Numbered from the stretch's first letter, positions 10,868-23,265 are shown. The stretch: DNA of 64,000 nt from Anolis sagrei (GCF_037176765.1 NC_090034.1:91934500-91998499), one strand, 5' to 3'. A program made the numbers and translations. Notes: generated by a model not told the origin, from the sequence alone.

Positions 10868-13800
10868 ATGGCACAGACTCAAAAGGAGAAGTTGGTAAGA
10901 ATGTTTTGGCTTTTTCTTGACTTCTCATTCCATGTTTGTGGAGGAGACAACCTTTTGCTAGAAGAAATGGTGAAAAGTTGGGCTTTGCTGGATTTGCTTC
11001 TTTATGAAACAGTCCATGTAGTTAAATGAATATGGGTGGTAATAAATTCTTCATTGATTTTATTAATAGACCCAAAGACCCTATAGGGGAAACTCTAGTG
11101 CAGTGAAAAACAAGAATTTGTCCAGGTAAGCATAGACAGGGACAGCAGGAGGAAAAAGGCTGCAGACAACCATGGAGCAGGTCAGCTTTGGACTGTCAGA
11201 TCATAGAACAGTGTTTCTCAACCTTCCTAAGACCTGTCGCAAACTAGCCTCCTGCGGGAGCAAACTGTGCGAGCACGTCCCTGACGTCATGAGTCTCCCG
11301 CTCTCCCCCCGCCCCTTTCTCCACCTCTTTCTCCGTGCCAGAGTGGTTTTTCCTTTGCTAGGGCAGCATTGCCAGTGTACTCTCATTGTTGAATTCAGCC
11401 AACAACGAGAGTACGCTGGCAATGCTGCCCTAGCAAAGGAAAAACCACTCTGGCACGGAGAAAGAGGCAGAGAAAGGGATGGAGAGAGAGGCGCAGACTC
11501 ATGACGTCAGGGACGTGCTCGCACAGTTTGCTCCCGCAGGAGGCTAGTTTGTGGCGGCTCTAATGCTGCAACCCCTTGATACAGTTCCTCATGTTGTGGT
11601 GACCCGCAACCATAAAATTATTTTCATTGCTACTTCAAAACCTTAATTTTGCTACTGTTGTGAATCATAATGTAACGCAAGGCAAGATGCATTTTCATTC
11701 ACTGGACCAAATTTGGCACAAATACCTGATATACCCAAATTTGAATACTGGTGGGGTTGGGGGGGGGGTGAATTTGTCATTTGGTAGTTGCAGGGATTTA
11801 TAGTTAACTTACAATCAAAGAAAATTCTGAACTCCACGAACAATGGAATTGAACCAAACTTGGCACACAGAACTCCCATGACCAACAGAAAATACTGGAA
11901 GGGTTTGGTGGGCATTGGCCTTGAGTTTAGGGAGTTGTAGTTCTCCTACATCCAGAGAACACTGTGGACTCAAACAATGATGGATCTGGACAGGCCCATA
12001 GTCAGGATTTTGATTCCGGGGCGGGGGGGGGGGGGTTGAGTCTGAGTGAAAGAGGGTCTACCCTAGCAAACCTTTTGTATCGTTACCCCAATACCCCCAT
12101 GCATATGAGATATATTGAGCATGGTGATCAGATCATGATATGAATAAACATAACCGTTTAAATAATGTACCAGTAAGGCCTTTTCACAGACCACCATGAG
12201 AATTTCGGGAGGGGGGGGCTGAAGCCCCCAAAGCCCCCCCCCCCCCCCCCCGGGCTACATGCCTGGATCTGGATCAAACTTGGCACAAATACTCAATATG
12301 CCCAAATGTGAACACTGGTGGATTTGGGGGAAAATAGATCTTGTCATTTGGGAGTTGTATTTGTTGGGATTTATAGTCACCTACAGGCAAAGAATATTCT
12401 GAAACTCACCAATAATATATTGGGCCAAACTTCCCACACAGAACCCCATGACTAACAGAAAATACTGTGTTTTCTGGTGGTCTTTGGTGACCCCTCTGAC
12501 ACCCCCTCACGACCCCTCAGGTGTCCCGACCCCCAGGTTGAGAAACGCTGTCCTAGAATAAAGGGCAATTGCTAGTTTAGTGCATTTTATTATTTATATT
12601 AAACCTTTCATTGAAAGGTGGCATTTCTTTAGCAGATGATGAGACTGAAGGTGCATTAACATCATAGAATTCATGCAGCTTGACATCCCTTTTACTGACA
12701 TATGTCAATGGTATGGAAACATGGGAGCTGTACTTTCTAGTGCTGCCAGAGCTTTCAGACAGAAAAGGGTAAAATACCTCAAAGAACTATAAACCGCATG
12801 ATTCCATAGCATTTAGACATGACAGTTAAAGTGGTGTCATGCTACATTACTTCTACAGTTTAAATGCACCCAGTACAGACAAACACCCGACTTACAAATG
12901 ACTCATAATTAAGAACAGGGATAGGACAACAGGAAGTGAGAGAAATCTACCACTAGGAAGGGAAATTAACTCCTGAAACTTATCATGGGGAAAAGGTGTC
13001 TTGACTGAAGCTTCATCATCCATCCTTGTTTCTACAACAAGCCACATTTTTCAAAATTCAATTATTCATATCTCAAGGCGATAACTGCATTTCGTTTGCT
13101 GCATCTTGGATTTGCAACTTTGCATCACATTGCTAGCATCTGCTTCATGGTCTATATTCACAACTTGAAACTAACAGGTTTACTTTTACCTCTACCTTCT
13201 TTTAGGATGTCCCTTATTGCACTGAGTTCTCAGATGGATTTGGCAAAGGAAAAATTGTGAAGATCCGAGGTTCTGTGCTCAAGGATGGGAAAAGGTAAAT
13301 TTCTTCATTGCTTCAGAAGTGTGGGTGATACATGCACAAATGAGGCTTACAATGGGTGCTACAGTAATGATTTCTCCTAAGGAAATGCTGGGAAATGTTT
13401 TTCAAGGATAGCTTTAGCGTGGATGCAGTTACTGTCACTTTCATCAGACTGAAACTTATCCATAACTTCAACCAGTTGCAAATCTCATGAGGCTGAATCA
13501 GCCACAACAATGTTAGATTTTTTTTTTATCTCACAGTGAATCAGAAAGCTTAAAGCCATGATACATACATGCTGACCACTTTTTGAGGTTCTCCTAGCTT
13601 TGCCTCATACACTTCTTCCTGAAAGATATTCTCTTTCTGTATAAAAACTAGAAACGTATAAAACAATGGTTCCCAATCTTTGGTTCTCCAGGTGTTTTGG
13701 ACTTAAGCTCCCAGAAATCCCAGCCAACTTATCAGCTGTTAGGAATTGTGAGAGCTGAAGTCCTCCTTCAGCAGGAGGACTAAAGGCTGGGAACCGTTGG

Positions 13801-16743
13801 TATTAACCCCCCCCCCCCAAATAAAACAACAACCAAGATTCAAAAGAGTTGGAATCCTATGTCCAGTATGATTGCCCAAGTCTCTTTAGTGACTGTTTAG
13901 GACAGTGTTTCTCAACCTGGGTGTCGGGACCCCTGAGGGGGTTGCGAGAGGGTGTCAGAGAGGTCACCAAAAACCATCAGAAAACAGTATTTTCTGTTGG
14001 TCATGGGGGTTTTATGTGGGAAGTTTGGCCCAATTCTATCATTGGTGGGGTTCAGAATGCTCTTTGAATGTAGGTTCACTATAAATCCCAGCAACCACAA
14101 CTCCCAAATGACTAAATCAATCACCCCCAATCTCACCAGTATTCAAATTTGGGCATTTGTGCCAAATTTGGTTCAGTGAATGAAAAGACATCCTGCATAT
14201 CAGATATTTACAATACAATTCGTAACAGTAGCAAAATTATAGTTATGAAATAAGAATGAAAATAATTTTATGGTTGGGCATCTCCGCAACATGAGGAACT
14301 GTATTAAGGTGTCGCGGCACTATGAAGGTTGAGAAGCATTGGTTTAGAAGGAGGAGTTTCAGCAGAAGTAACAGGCAATGCCTGCCTGGAATTCCCTCTT
14401 CTATACAACTATGAAAGGCAAAATTTCCCTTGGGTAACACTATTAATCAATCACTGCTTTGTCTCTCTGTCAGTTTTGCTGTAAGTTTCCTGTGCGGAAA
14501 GGAAGAAAAAGCCGACAATGCCTTGTTGGTTTTGGTCAAGTTGGATGGCTCAAGTGAGATGGTGTTGAACAGCTTCCTGAATAAAAACTTTGGAAAGGAA
14601 GAAAAGCATAGCAAACTCCCTTTTGCTAAAGGGCAGGAGTTTCAGCTGGACTTTATCTTTGAAGAAGAGGCCTGCAAGGTATGAATATGATGAATGAGGA
14701 GTGTTTGTATGAGCCTTCAAACAATGGAAAGGCAACTAATACTCCCCTTTCCAGTGCATAGATAAGGTAATGGAGACCAGTTGAAATCCCCTGCCAGGTC
14801 ATTGGATTTTTCTTCCTTTTCTAAGACAGGGGGAAGAAATTTATAAACATTCATAGGCTGTATATAAAGTCTGTAGGGCACTGAGATGTTGGGTCATAGC
14901 ACTTACGCATGCGAGAAAGACATCTCAAAATGTCATGAAATGATGTTTATTATTAAGAAGACCAACATATTTTGCGCTTTTCTGGGAGGTGTGTGTGTGG
15001 AGACACTCAACATCATAAAATACAGAACCAATATGTTAACTGTACATTTCAATGGAACTATACATACTAACTAAAATTCGCTCTCTGCCAATGTATCTGT
15101 CCCTTCAACAATAGCTAGATGGCTTTTAGATACATTATTACAATGAGTTCCTAATAAGAAGCCCAGAATCTGGGAGCTTTCAACTGCCTTAGTACACTTA
15201 TGTACCACGGCAGACCTTGCATACAGGAAGCCTCCTATATTTTGGGCACTGTGTTGTAGGACACTCGCACATCAGCTGAGCTGCAGAGTCTCGATGGAAG
15301 TGAGCTGGCATCATCTGATGTGTGATGTGGGGCTCCATGCTCAACTGGAAAGAAAGCATTCTATGACTGTTGAAGACTCATCTGATGAGGTCATAAGCCT
15401 ATGGCAGACAAGATAGGTCCCTTGCCTTGCCTTTAGCTGACAGATGGTGACATTTTCATTTCCAACTATTTTTGTATGGCCTGGGGGATAAAAAAGACAT
15501 AGTTTTCATGCTCCGCACAAAAACAAATATTATTTCTTCTCCATTTGTATATTCCTTAGAACAGCTAGATGGCTTTTAGATACATTCTTACGAGTTCCTT
15601 ATAAGGAAGCACAGAACCTGGGAGCTTCCAGCTGCCATGGTACACCTATGAACCAAGGCAGACCTTGCACACAGAAAGCCCCCTGTGTTCTGGGCACAGT
15701 GTCATAGGACATTTGCACCCCAGTTGAGCCATAGAACCTCGATGGAAGTGAGCTTGTATCATCTGATGGGTAGTGTGAGGCTTTGTGGCTCAACTGGGAA
15801 GAAAGCATCCTATGACTCCGCTGAAGACTCATCTGATGAGGTCATATGAGGTCCCCTCCTTTGCCTTAGCTGTCAGGTGGAGACATTTTCATTTCCAACT
15901 ATCTTTGTATGGCTTGGAGAAGAAGATATAGTTTTTATGCTCCACACAAAAACAAATACCATTTCTTCATTTGCATATTTCTTGGAACAGCTAGATTGCT
16001 TTTAGATACATCCTTACAAAAAGTTCCTAATAAGGAGCCCAGAACCTGGGAGTTTCCAGCTGCCTTGGTACACCTTGCACAAGGAAGTGCAGTATACTTG
16101 TACTTGGTATGTTATAGAGACTTCCATTAATAGATCCTGTGGTTAGGCTGATGTGAGCCACCTGGAGTACCATAGCCAAAGATTGCAGCATCAGTCAATT
16201 CTCTGTGGTTGCTCCCACACTCTGGAACTCCATCTACAGGAGGCTAAAGTGGTGCCTTTCCTTGCCTTTCCCCGGAAGGTGGAGACATTTTTAAGGAAGT
16301 GTTATATGTTTTACATACCTTTTAACTTTGATATGTTTTAATTGCTTTAAAAGTTGTATTTTCATATGATTTTCATTGTTTTTAGATTATGTGATAAATG
16401 TTTTTAATGTATTTGTTTTCAAAAGCCACTTTCTCTGGCAGAAGTGTGGCATGCAAAACAAACAAACAAACAAATAAATAGTCCCTGTTCCCTGACATTG
16501 TAGGTGGTGGTCAATGAGGAGGAGACCTTCCAACATAAATATCGCATCCCTGCCGAGAAAATACGCTTCCTGCAAGTGGAAGGAAATGTGGAGCTGGAGT
16601 TCGTCAGGCTGCAGGATGAAAAGGATAACCAGCCAGAAGATAAGAATCAGTCAGCTGGCATGCTGCATTGCTACAGGCCCTGTGTGCCATATCCATGTTG
16701 CCGACCTTGCCATCCATGTGTGACATGGTATGGTTGCTGTTAA
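10868..16743 (+). CDS. Galectin A with cysteine-rich C-terminal tail (4 coding exons)
   Basis: Coding exons are 10868-10894, 13206-13294, 14474-14678 and 16504-16743, all with GT/AG borders, giving 186 residues. The 27/89/205-nt plan with intron phases 0, 2 and 0 is that of vertebrate galectins. Residues 10-38 carry the first galectin strands (VPYCTEFSDGFGKGK, then KIRGSVLKDGK). Residues 84-101 contain LPFAKGQEFQLDF, and residues 127-143 form the last strand (IRFLQVEGNVELEFVRL). The sugar site is degenerate: the H-x-N-P-R positions read V58-L-V-K-L62, V69-x-N71 is kept, and W-x-x-E-x-R reads F78-G-K-E81-E-K83. Residues 144-162 are a polar linker. Residues 163-186 hold 8 Cys (CCRPCHPC, ending GCC). 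Ordinary one-domain galectins are about 130-145 residues. There is no signal peptide, as is usual for galectins. The start is the first ATG after the TATA box, in a good context (ACCATGG). Galectin identity is near certain. Sugar binding is doubtful, and the tail's role (disulfide cross-linking) is inferred. Confidence 0.9.
11231..11560. mobile_element. Harbinger-like palindromic MITE
   Basis: About 150-bp arms pair around a centre near 11393-11400 (for example 'gagcacgtccctgacgtcatgag' on both arms). It is flanked by TAA on both sides (11228-11230 and 11561-11563), the 3-bp duplication typical of PIF/Harbinger. It sits inside the SPIN-like element. Confidence 0.8.
11991..12265. mobile_element. 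Small hAT MITE (CAGGC...GCCTG)
   Basis: Perfect 8-bp duplication GATCTGGA at 11983-11990 and 12266-12273. The ends carry G-runs and C-runs. A sister copy in inverted orientation is at 42184-42462. Confidence 0.88.
12649..12871. mobile_element. MITE with 'ggtgcat...atgcacc' ends in galectin A intron 1
   Basis: Inverted ends ('ggtgcattaacatcatagaa' and 'acttctacagtttaaatgcacc') and inner arms 'catgcagcttgacatc' and 'agtggtgtcatgctaca'. Relatives are near 40147-40360 and 30490-30575. Confidence 0.6.
13664..13799. mobile_element. Short palindromic hAT-like MITE in galectin A intron 2
   Basis: Ends CAATGGTTCCCAA and TGGGAACCGTTG, with inner arms 'ggttctccaggtgt' and 'gcaggaggactaaagg'. No other copy was seen in the window. 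Confidence 0.65.
13913..14341 (-). mobile_element. SPIN-like hAT element in galectin A intron 2
   Basis: Flanked by gtttagga (13905-13912) and gtttagaa (14342-14349). Galectin B intron 2 has no element at the matching place, so it inserted after the two genes separated. Confidence 0.85.
15113..16100 (+). repeat. Tandem repeat of about 440 bp inside galectin A intron 3
   Basis: Units start with 'agctagatggcttttagata' or close variants at about 15113, 15561 and 15987. The first two are full length and the third is partial. Galectin B intron 3 has one diverged unit (about 36540-36760). The expansion is therefore specific to copy A. Confidence 0.75.
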
Positions 16744-16779
16744 TGCACTCCATGTTGCTGTGGTTGTGTCACATATTGA
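16660..16779 (+). other. Cys-tail coding block of galectin A and its in-frame remnant after the stop
   Basis: The tail ends W-Y-G-C-C at a TAA (16741-16743). The same frame then stays open for eleven more codons to a TGA at 16777-16779 and reads C-T-P-C-C-C-G-C-V-T-Y. This aligns with galectin B's coding end C-V-P-C-R-C-G-C-R-R-Y. The TAA lies where B has TAC (Tyr), so A's shorter tail is most simply an ancestral long tail cut by one substitution. The segment after the stop is either 3' UTR or a readthrough extension. Confidence 0.75.
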
Positions 16780-16793
16780 TGATTTTATGGCAC

Positions 16794-16977
16794 AATAAAA
16801 TAATTGGGGGAACTTGGCTAATCATCTGTCATGTGAACCTGCGTACTTACATTTTGCCACCTAACTAATCTATTCCAACAGGGAAAAAAATTGATTCCTA
16901 TAAGATTCTCCTCACTCTATCTCAAGTTCTTTGAATATGAGAATACTTTGCAAAACTTGTCTTGATACATGAATAAA
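16794..16977 (+). terminator. Galectin A polyadenylation signals
   Basis: AATAAA at 16794-16799 lies 51 nt after the stop codon. A second AATAAA is at 16972-16977 in a GAATAAACAGCATTG context that is also present after galectin B, so the distal site is probably ancestral. Confidence 0.65.
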
Positions 16978-17681
16978 CAGCATTGTTTTCTGATCTAAAT
17001 GACAGAGATTGGTCTGTATTTTTTCGGGGAGGGAGTGTCTTTTGGAACTGAGACAAACAGTAGGAGCAAATGATAACATTTTAGAATCCTGAAGGAGTAT
17101 GAACTCAAATTGTAAATTGTATTTGCAAAAGCAACACAGAATTCTCTGGCACCTTGAATTCGTTGCAACTGATTTGGTGACTCTTTAATAAATTAGTCTT
17201 TCATTACTACGGAGCTCATGTGGTGACAGCAGCCATTGCATTTCAATCTGGTTTTAAAATATAATTAATTCATTGACTACATTTCAACCCCTCTTACACA
17301 TTTCTAAATGATGCTCAAAACACCCAAGAGTAGTAACATCGTTTCTTTTACTGCACTGACTCCAAAAGTCTCTCAAGTTGCCACCATACTTTGGAGCACC
17401 CTGTTTTATAACCTCTCTTCTTGGAAGCATTTTGAGGCTGTTATGCTTCTCAATTTGGTCATTCCCACTGAGCAGTTGTCACTCAAGATCTCTGTCAATC
17501 CAGTGTGTTGTCTCTCATAAGTGTACCTTAACCCATAGAAAATCAGAATGGTGTGAAGAAAGGGCACAAACTTAGAGGGTGGACTCCGCCAGGAGACAGG
17601 GAGGGGAAACGACCCAGATAAGGAAGAGCTGTGATAGAGACAGAACAGGTAGTCCAAGGGATGAACTGAAGGAGGTTCTGG

Positions 17682-17682
<1 letters not shown>

Positions 17683-17719
<37 letters not shown>

Positions 17720-18965
17720 TTTAATTTTGTACCCCACCTCCATCTTCCCAAAGGGACTCAGGGCAGCTTACATATGGCACAATGTGCCAAGACAAATCAG
17801 AAAATAAACACACAATAAAATACAATAAAGTAAAAACCATATATATATATATATATATATATATCAGGTCAAACTCAGAACGATGCCCAATGATCTATGG
17901 TGCCAACTACTGTAAGACATGGCTAAACTGTAAACAAGACAAGGGAATGGGATAGTGCAAATTGTAGCTAAGGAACAGGGCATGAGATAAAAGTGTGGTG
18001 CTGTGTCATTGATTGCGGACCTTTGGGCTAGATATTCTCAAAAGCTTGTTTAAACACTCAAGTCTTCAGATCCCTTTGGAAGAAGGACAGTGTGAGGGCT
18101 AATCTCTCTGGGGAAGGCATTCCAAAGACAGGGAGCCACCGAGAAGGCCCTCTCCCTCATCCCTATCAACCATGCTTGTGATGGTGGTGGGACTGAGAGG
18201 AAGTCCTCCCCGGCAGATCTCAATGCTCGAGCAGGTTCATAGGGGTAGATGTGGTCACTAAGATAGTCAGGGTCCGAACCGTTTAGGGCTTTCTAGGTAA
18301 TAACCTGCACCTTGAAGAAACTTATTGGCAACCAATAGAACTGGTTTAATAGGAGCATTGTGTGTTTCTATAGCCAGCTCCAGTTAGTACTCTGGCTGTT
18401 GATCTTTGTACCAATTGCAGTTTTCAAGCCATCTTCAAAGGCATCCCCATGTAGAGTACATTACAGTAATTCAATCTTGATGTGACTAAGGCATGGACCA
18501 CTGTGGCCAGTTCTGACTTCTTGAGGTACAGTCACAGCTGGTGCGCAAGCTTTAATAGTGTGAAGACCCTCCGAGCCAGTGCCGGCACCTGATCTTCAAG
18601 CGTTAGCGCTGAATCCAGGAGGACCCCCAGACTGCGGATCTGTATTGACAGGGGGAGTGTAACCCTGTCAAGCACAGGCAGCCACTCTATATCCCGGTTA
18701 GCCTTGTGACTGACAAGGAGGACCTCTGTCTGGTCTGGATTAAGCTTCAGCTTGTTAGCCCTCATTCAGTCCTTCACAGCTGCCAGGCACTGGTCCAGAA
18801 TCTGAGAGGTTTCCTTGGAGTTAGGTGGAAAGGCGTAGTAGAGTTGTGTGTCATCTGCGTACAAATGGCACCAAACTCCAAAACTCCAGATGACCCCTCC
18901 CAGCAGTTTCATGTAGATATTAAAAAGCATGGAAGCTAGAATGGAACCTTGTGGGACCATTCTAG
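17683..18965 (-). mobile_element. L2-type LINE, 5' truncated
   Basis: The translation gives VPQGSILASMLFNIYMKLLG, HLYADDTQLYYAF with an intact YADD loop, then ANKLKLNPDQTEVLLVSHK and RSLGVLLDSALTLEDQ. The 3' UTR ends in an (ATT)n tail at 17683-17720. The coding part is broken. Confidence 0.8.
17839..17864. repeat. (AT)n microsatellite
   Basis: Uninterrupted AT repeat within the L2 tail region. Confidence 0.9.
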
Positions 18966-19159
18966 GTCAAAGTGCAGGGGTCTGAGCAGCACATCATGAA
19001 TTATGAATATTGAAATAATTCAGGGGTTAATATGTGGTCTCACAGTGTATTAATGAACATCTACTTTGTTATCTTTTTCTTACAACTGTGCCTGGTTGTT
19101 CCTGTTATTGCTTTAAAAAATGATTATTTAAAATAAAGATTTACAAATATTTTAAATAC

Positions 19160-19985
19160 ACCAAATTTTATTACAATAGAGTCTTGCTTATTCAACCTTC
19201 ACTCATCCAGTGTTCTGTATTATCCAATGCAGTCTTTCTCCTGTCCGGAATAGTGTCCAGGGTGGGAGAAAGAAAGAACTCTTGACTGTTTTGGTGCTAA
19301 ATTCGTAAATACAGTAATTACTACATAGCGTTACTATGTGTTGAACTGCTTGTTCTGTCGATTTGTTGTAAAACATGATGTTTTGGTGCTTAATTTGATG
19401 TTTAATAGGCTTTTCCTTAATCCCTCCAGCCCAGTTTACCTGTGCAAAGTGTCTCCACCTATGAACCATCAAGGAATTTGAGATCATCCGGGGGGGGGGG
19501 GGCTGCTCTCGGTCCCACCACCATTGCAGTCACATTTGGTGGGGATGAGAGACAGGGCCTTCTTCATGGTAGCCCTTCGGCTATGGAATTCCCTCCCTAA
19601 GGAAGTTAGATCTTCCCCCTACCTCTTGACCTTCTGGAAGAAACTTAAATCCTGGCTTTGGGAGCAAGCGTTTGCAGATTAGATTGATTTTACTGGCAAT
19701 GTTGAGATTTTATTGGACCACAATTTGGATGGATTTGGACAACGTTTTAACCTGGTGAACTGTTTTAATGTATATTGATATGTATTTTTTAGGCATTTGA
19801 CTGTATTTTATGATTTGTTTTATTGTTTCGGCATCAAATTGTTGCCTGCTTGTAGCCGTCTTGAGTCCCTCCTTGGAGGTCGAGAAAGGACGGGATATAA
19901 ATGTTCCGAATAAATTAAATTAAATAAATTTTCACTTATCCAATGTTCTGCCGGTCTGTTTATGTTGGATAAGTGAGACTCTATT
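19160..19985. mobile_element. Tigger-like Tc1/mariner MITE split by an L2 tail
   Basis: Left end 'atagagtcttgcttattcaacc' and right end 'tgttggataagtgagactctatt'. The interior 'tgttgtaaaacatgatgtt' matches the copy at 25580-25910 in reverse. An L2 3' end at 19498-19934 interrupts it. Confidence 0.7.
19498..19934 (+). mobile_element. L2-type LINE 3' end inside a Tigger-like MITE
   Basis: 'cttgagtccctccttggaggt' and 'ggacgggatataaatgttccg' then an AAATTAAATAAA tail. Confidence 0.75.
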
Positions 19986-20280
19986 TTATAACCAACAAAC
20001 TACGAACAAAGAATTAGCCAATGACAACACCTAACTATCTGAGAAAACAATTGAGATTAAAGAATAACAATGACACATACCACAAACACAACTCTACCTT
20101 GTAAAAAGCAGGAAAGCCTACCAATTCAAAGGATGTTTTCTTTAAATTACAACACTGCTGGATATGTGGGCACCCATCCCTGTGTACAAATTTGAAATAT
20201 GGAATCAGCTTCTAAAATAAAGTGGTTGGTACTTCCTTTAAATTTTTAGCAATCCACACACTTACTTAGCAGTACTGTAG

Positions 20281-20520
20281 TTTATTTATTTATTTATTTA
20301 TTTATTTACGACATATCTACCCCACCTTTCTCATCCCTGGAGGGACTCAAGGTAGCTTTACACAAAGGCAACTCTTTGATGCCATTAAATATAATATACA
20401 ATTAAAATGATCATTATAAATAGAATTATAAAACACATCAAAACATTTAAACCAATATCACCATTGTTAAACCACACTATCCATAACCGTAATCCGGGCC
20501 GTTCTAATAGTCCTTGCACA
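20281..20520 (-). mobile_element. L2-type LINE 3' end
   Basis: Starts with (TTTA)n, then 'taccccacctttctcatccc' and 'ggagggactcaaggtagc', the reverse of an L2 tail. Confidence 0.7.
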
Positions 20521-21020
20521 TATTTCTATATCTGTGTATTGCACAATTTTCCCAAAGGCTTGATCTTGTAGCCCATGTAGATATGTCCAAAGCCACACAG
20601 AAGCCAATAGCAAAAGAAAATTGAGGGCTACACAAATGTGTTTCACGAGGATGCTCCCTCAACACTGGGGACGGCAATACTGGAAGACTAAACTACTAGG
20701 TTTCTGGAACTGGTCTACACTGAATTTCTTTCCAAAATAAGTACAGGAAGGCAGTGAAGATACAAGCTTTTATCTATTTTGGCCTCTTGATGTTTCTTTG
20801 TTGAGGTGCAAATCTTTTAAATTGGCCTATAAAGACAAATTATAGTTGAAAAAGCACTTGCTTTAGGCATGTTAGCAGTCTTGCTCTGTTTATCTCTTAT
20901 GTGGATGGTTGAAGCTGAAATGAGCAGAGAGTCTCTACGACATTAAAGCAAGTGAACTGAGACATCTGGTGGAAGAATCCAGTCATTTCTTTAGAAATGT
21001 CTTTTTGAAAGCACTTAAGG

Positions 21021-21752
21021 CAGTGGTTCTCAACCTTCTTAATGCCACGACACCTTAATACAGTTCCTTATGTTGTGGTGACCACCAACCATAAAATTAT
21101 TTTCGTTGCTACTTCACAACTGTAATTTTGCTACTGTTATGAATCATATGATATGCAGGATGTATTTTCATTCACTGGACCAAATTTGGCGCAAATACCC
21201 AATACACCCAAATCTGAATACTGATGGGGTTGGGGGGATTGATTTTATCATTTGGGAATTGTAGTTGCTGGGATTTATAGTTCACCTATAATCAGAGAAC
21301 ATCCTGACCTCCACCAACGATGAAATTGTACCAAACTTGGCATGCAAAACTCCCATGATGAACAGAAAATACTGGAAAGGTTTGGTGGGCATTGACATTG
21401 AATTTTAGAGTTGTAGTTCACCTACATACAGAGAACATTGTGGACTCAAACAATGATGGATCTGGACCAAACTTGGCATAAATAATCAATATGCCCAAAT
21501 GTGAACACTGGTAAAGTTTGGGTAAAATAAACCTTGATATTTGGGGGTTGTAGTTGCTGGGATTTATAATTCACTTACAATCAAAGAGCATTCTGAACCT
21601 CACCAATGATAGAATTGGGCCAAACTTACCATACAGAACCCCCATGACCAACAGAAAATACTGTGTTTTCTGATGGTCTTTGGTGACACCTCTGACACCC
21701 CCTCATAACCCCCCCCCCCCAGGGGTTCTGAACCTCAGGTTGAGAAACACTG
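21021..21752 (+). mobile_element. SPIN-like hAT element with perfect 8-bp target duplication
   Basis: ACTTAAGG occurs on both sides (21013-21020 and 21753-21760). A paralogous empty site with one ACTTAAGG is near 63640, which confirms the borders. Confidence 0.92.
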
Positions 21753-22174
21753 ACTTAAGGTATGCTCAAGTGAGTGAAAGAGAAACTCTTGTGGATGAAC
21801 TTCACCATATATTGGGATACATTGGTCCAATCTACACTGTCACAAATTGCAGTGTAGCACTCGCATCAGCCTGGGGCATCCAAACAATGTACACAGGCTA
21901 TGTGCTTTAACCTGGGTTATCCAGCTTGACTTCAGGTTTAAAAAATGACCCAATGTCATCCACTACACCAGATGGCATCTTCATAGCAATCCCATGCTCC
22001 CCAGGCTCAGGAAATCGAAGGAGGTATATATTGTATCTTGACCTCCCCCCTCCCCCAAAAGTTGGAAAATCCTCCTTACCATCACAGCAAGCCTTTCCTT
22101 TCCTGGATCTGCATTGGTCCAATTCCAAAGCTCCATCACACAATGAGTTTAGCAAGCACTTTATAAGGCAAGCA

Positions 22175-22279
22175 CTTGATAAAATAATGTTAACAGCTGT
22201 GATGTTCCATCAATGAGCAATTCATCTTTTGGGGTAGGGCAGAAAGCAAAGCCCATGCTTGAGGACCAGCCAGAATAAT
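22175..22279 (+). repeat. 105-bp direct repeat, copy 1
   Basis: Identical to 23161-23265 except for one base (cccatg versus ctcatg). It contains 'gttccatcaatgagcaattc'. The flanks differ, so it is a short recent duplication or an unknown element. Confidence 0.75.
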
Positions 22280-22444
22280 ATCAGGAGAACATAGAAGACA
22301 TATAAATTTAAGGGTGCCCCAAACACCGTTATAGATTTCCAAAGAAAAAGTATTTTTGTAGGAAAAATATTCATTGTCTATCATGACATATTATTTTTTT
22401 TTTGAAAAAGATCAATATAGACACAATATAGTTGTGACATATTT

Positions 22445-22715
22445 TACAATAGTCTTGATTTTTTTTTCGGTGTCAGAAGTGACTTGAGAAACTGCAAGTT
22501 GCTTCTGGTGTGAGAGAATTGTCCGTCTGCAAGGATGTTGCCCAGGGGGTGCCCTGATGTTTTGATGTTTTACCATCCTTGTGGGAGGCTTCTCTCATGT
22601 CCCTGTATGGGGAGCTGGAGCTGACAGAGGGAGCTCCTCTGTGCTCTACACTGGATTCAGACCTCCAATCTGCTGGTCTTCAGTCCTGTTGACACAGGGG
22701 TTTAACCTAGGGGCT
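22445..22715 (-). mobile_element. tRNA-derived SINE (family 1)
   Basis: 'agtgacttgagaaactgcaa' at the left to 'gttgacacaggggtttaacc' at the right is the reverse of the family, with the tRNA head partly lost. Confidence 0.75.
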
Positions 22716-23160
22716 CCAATAGTATTGATGCAGACAATTGAAAGACAGCTTGATTGACTGAGAGTCTTTTGGCTTTAAAAAGGAAAAGACCACATTTGAA
22801 ATAAAACTCTGTACAAATGATAAACTCTGTACAAATGATTTCTAGGGTCTCACCAACTTATAAATGCCATTGCAGTTAAAGTGGAATCATAGTGCTATAA
22901 TTTTGTAGTGTGGAAATTCCCTAGGCTCATGTGGAGATGAGAATGCACAAATATATAACTTAAGAAACGTGTACATTTATATATATTGCTTCCTGCACCT
23001 TACTTTCCACAAGCAGTGGGAAATCCCCAATGATCTCATCCACAATCACTTTCCCTGGGCATTAAAAGTTATGGACACTGGCAACATTCTTGTAGTGCTT
23101 AGATGAGTTCATGTTGTAATCAGTTGGCTGACTCAGACTTCATAAACGCGTGGTCATGTC

Positions 23161-23265
23161 CTTGATAAAATAATGTTAACAGCTGTGATGTTCCATCAAT
23201 GAGCAATTCATCTTTTGGGGTAGGGCAGAAAGCAAAGCTCATGCTTGAGGACCAGCCAGAATAAT
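23161..23265 (+). repeat. 105-bp direct repeat, copy 2
   Basis: Partner of 22175-22279, about 986 bp away. Confidence 0.75.

Larger units (their letters stand above)
11209..12550 (+). mobile_element. SPIN-like hAT element in galectin A intron 1, carrying two younger insertions
   Basis: Flanked by tcatagaa (11201-11208) and tcctagaa (12551-12558), which match at 7 of 8 positions. It is interrupted by a Harbinger-like palindrome at 11231-11560 and a small hAT MITE at 11991-12265. Confidence 0.85.

Noticed and set aside
11172-11504. 110-residue + strand frame
   Set aside because: It crosses the Harbinger-like palindrome and its border, so it is not a gene.
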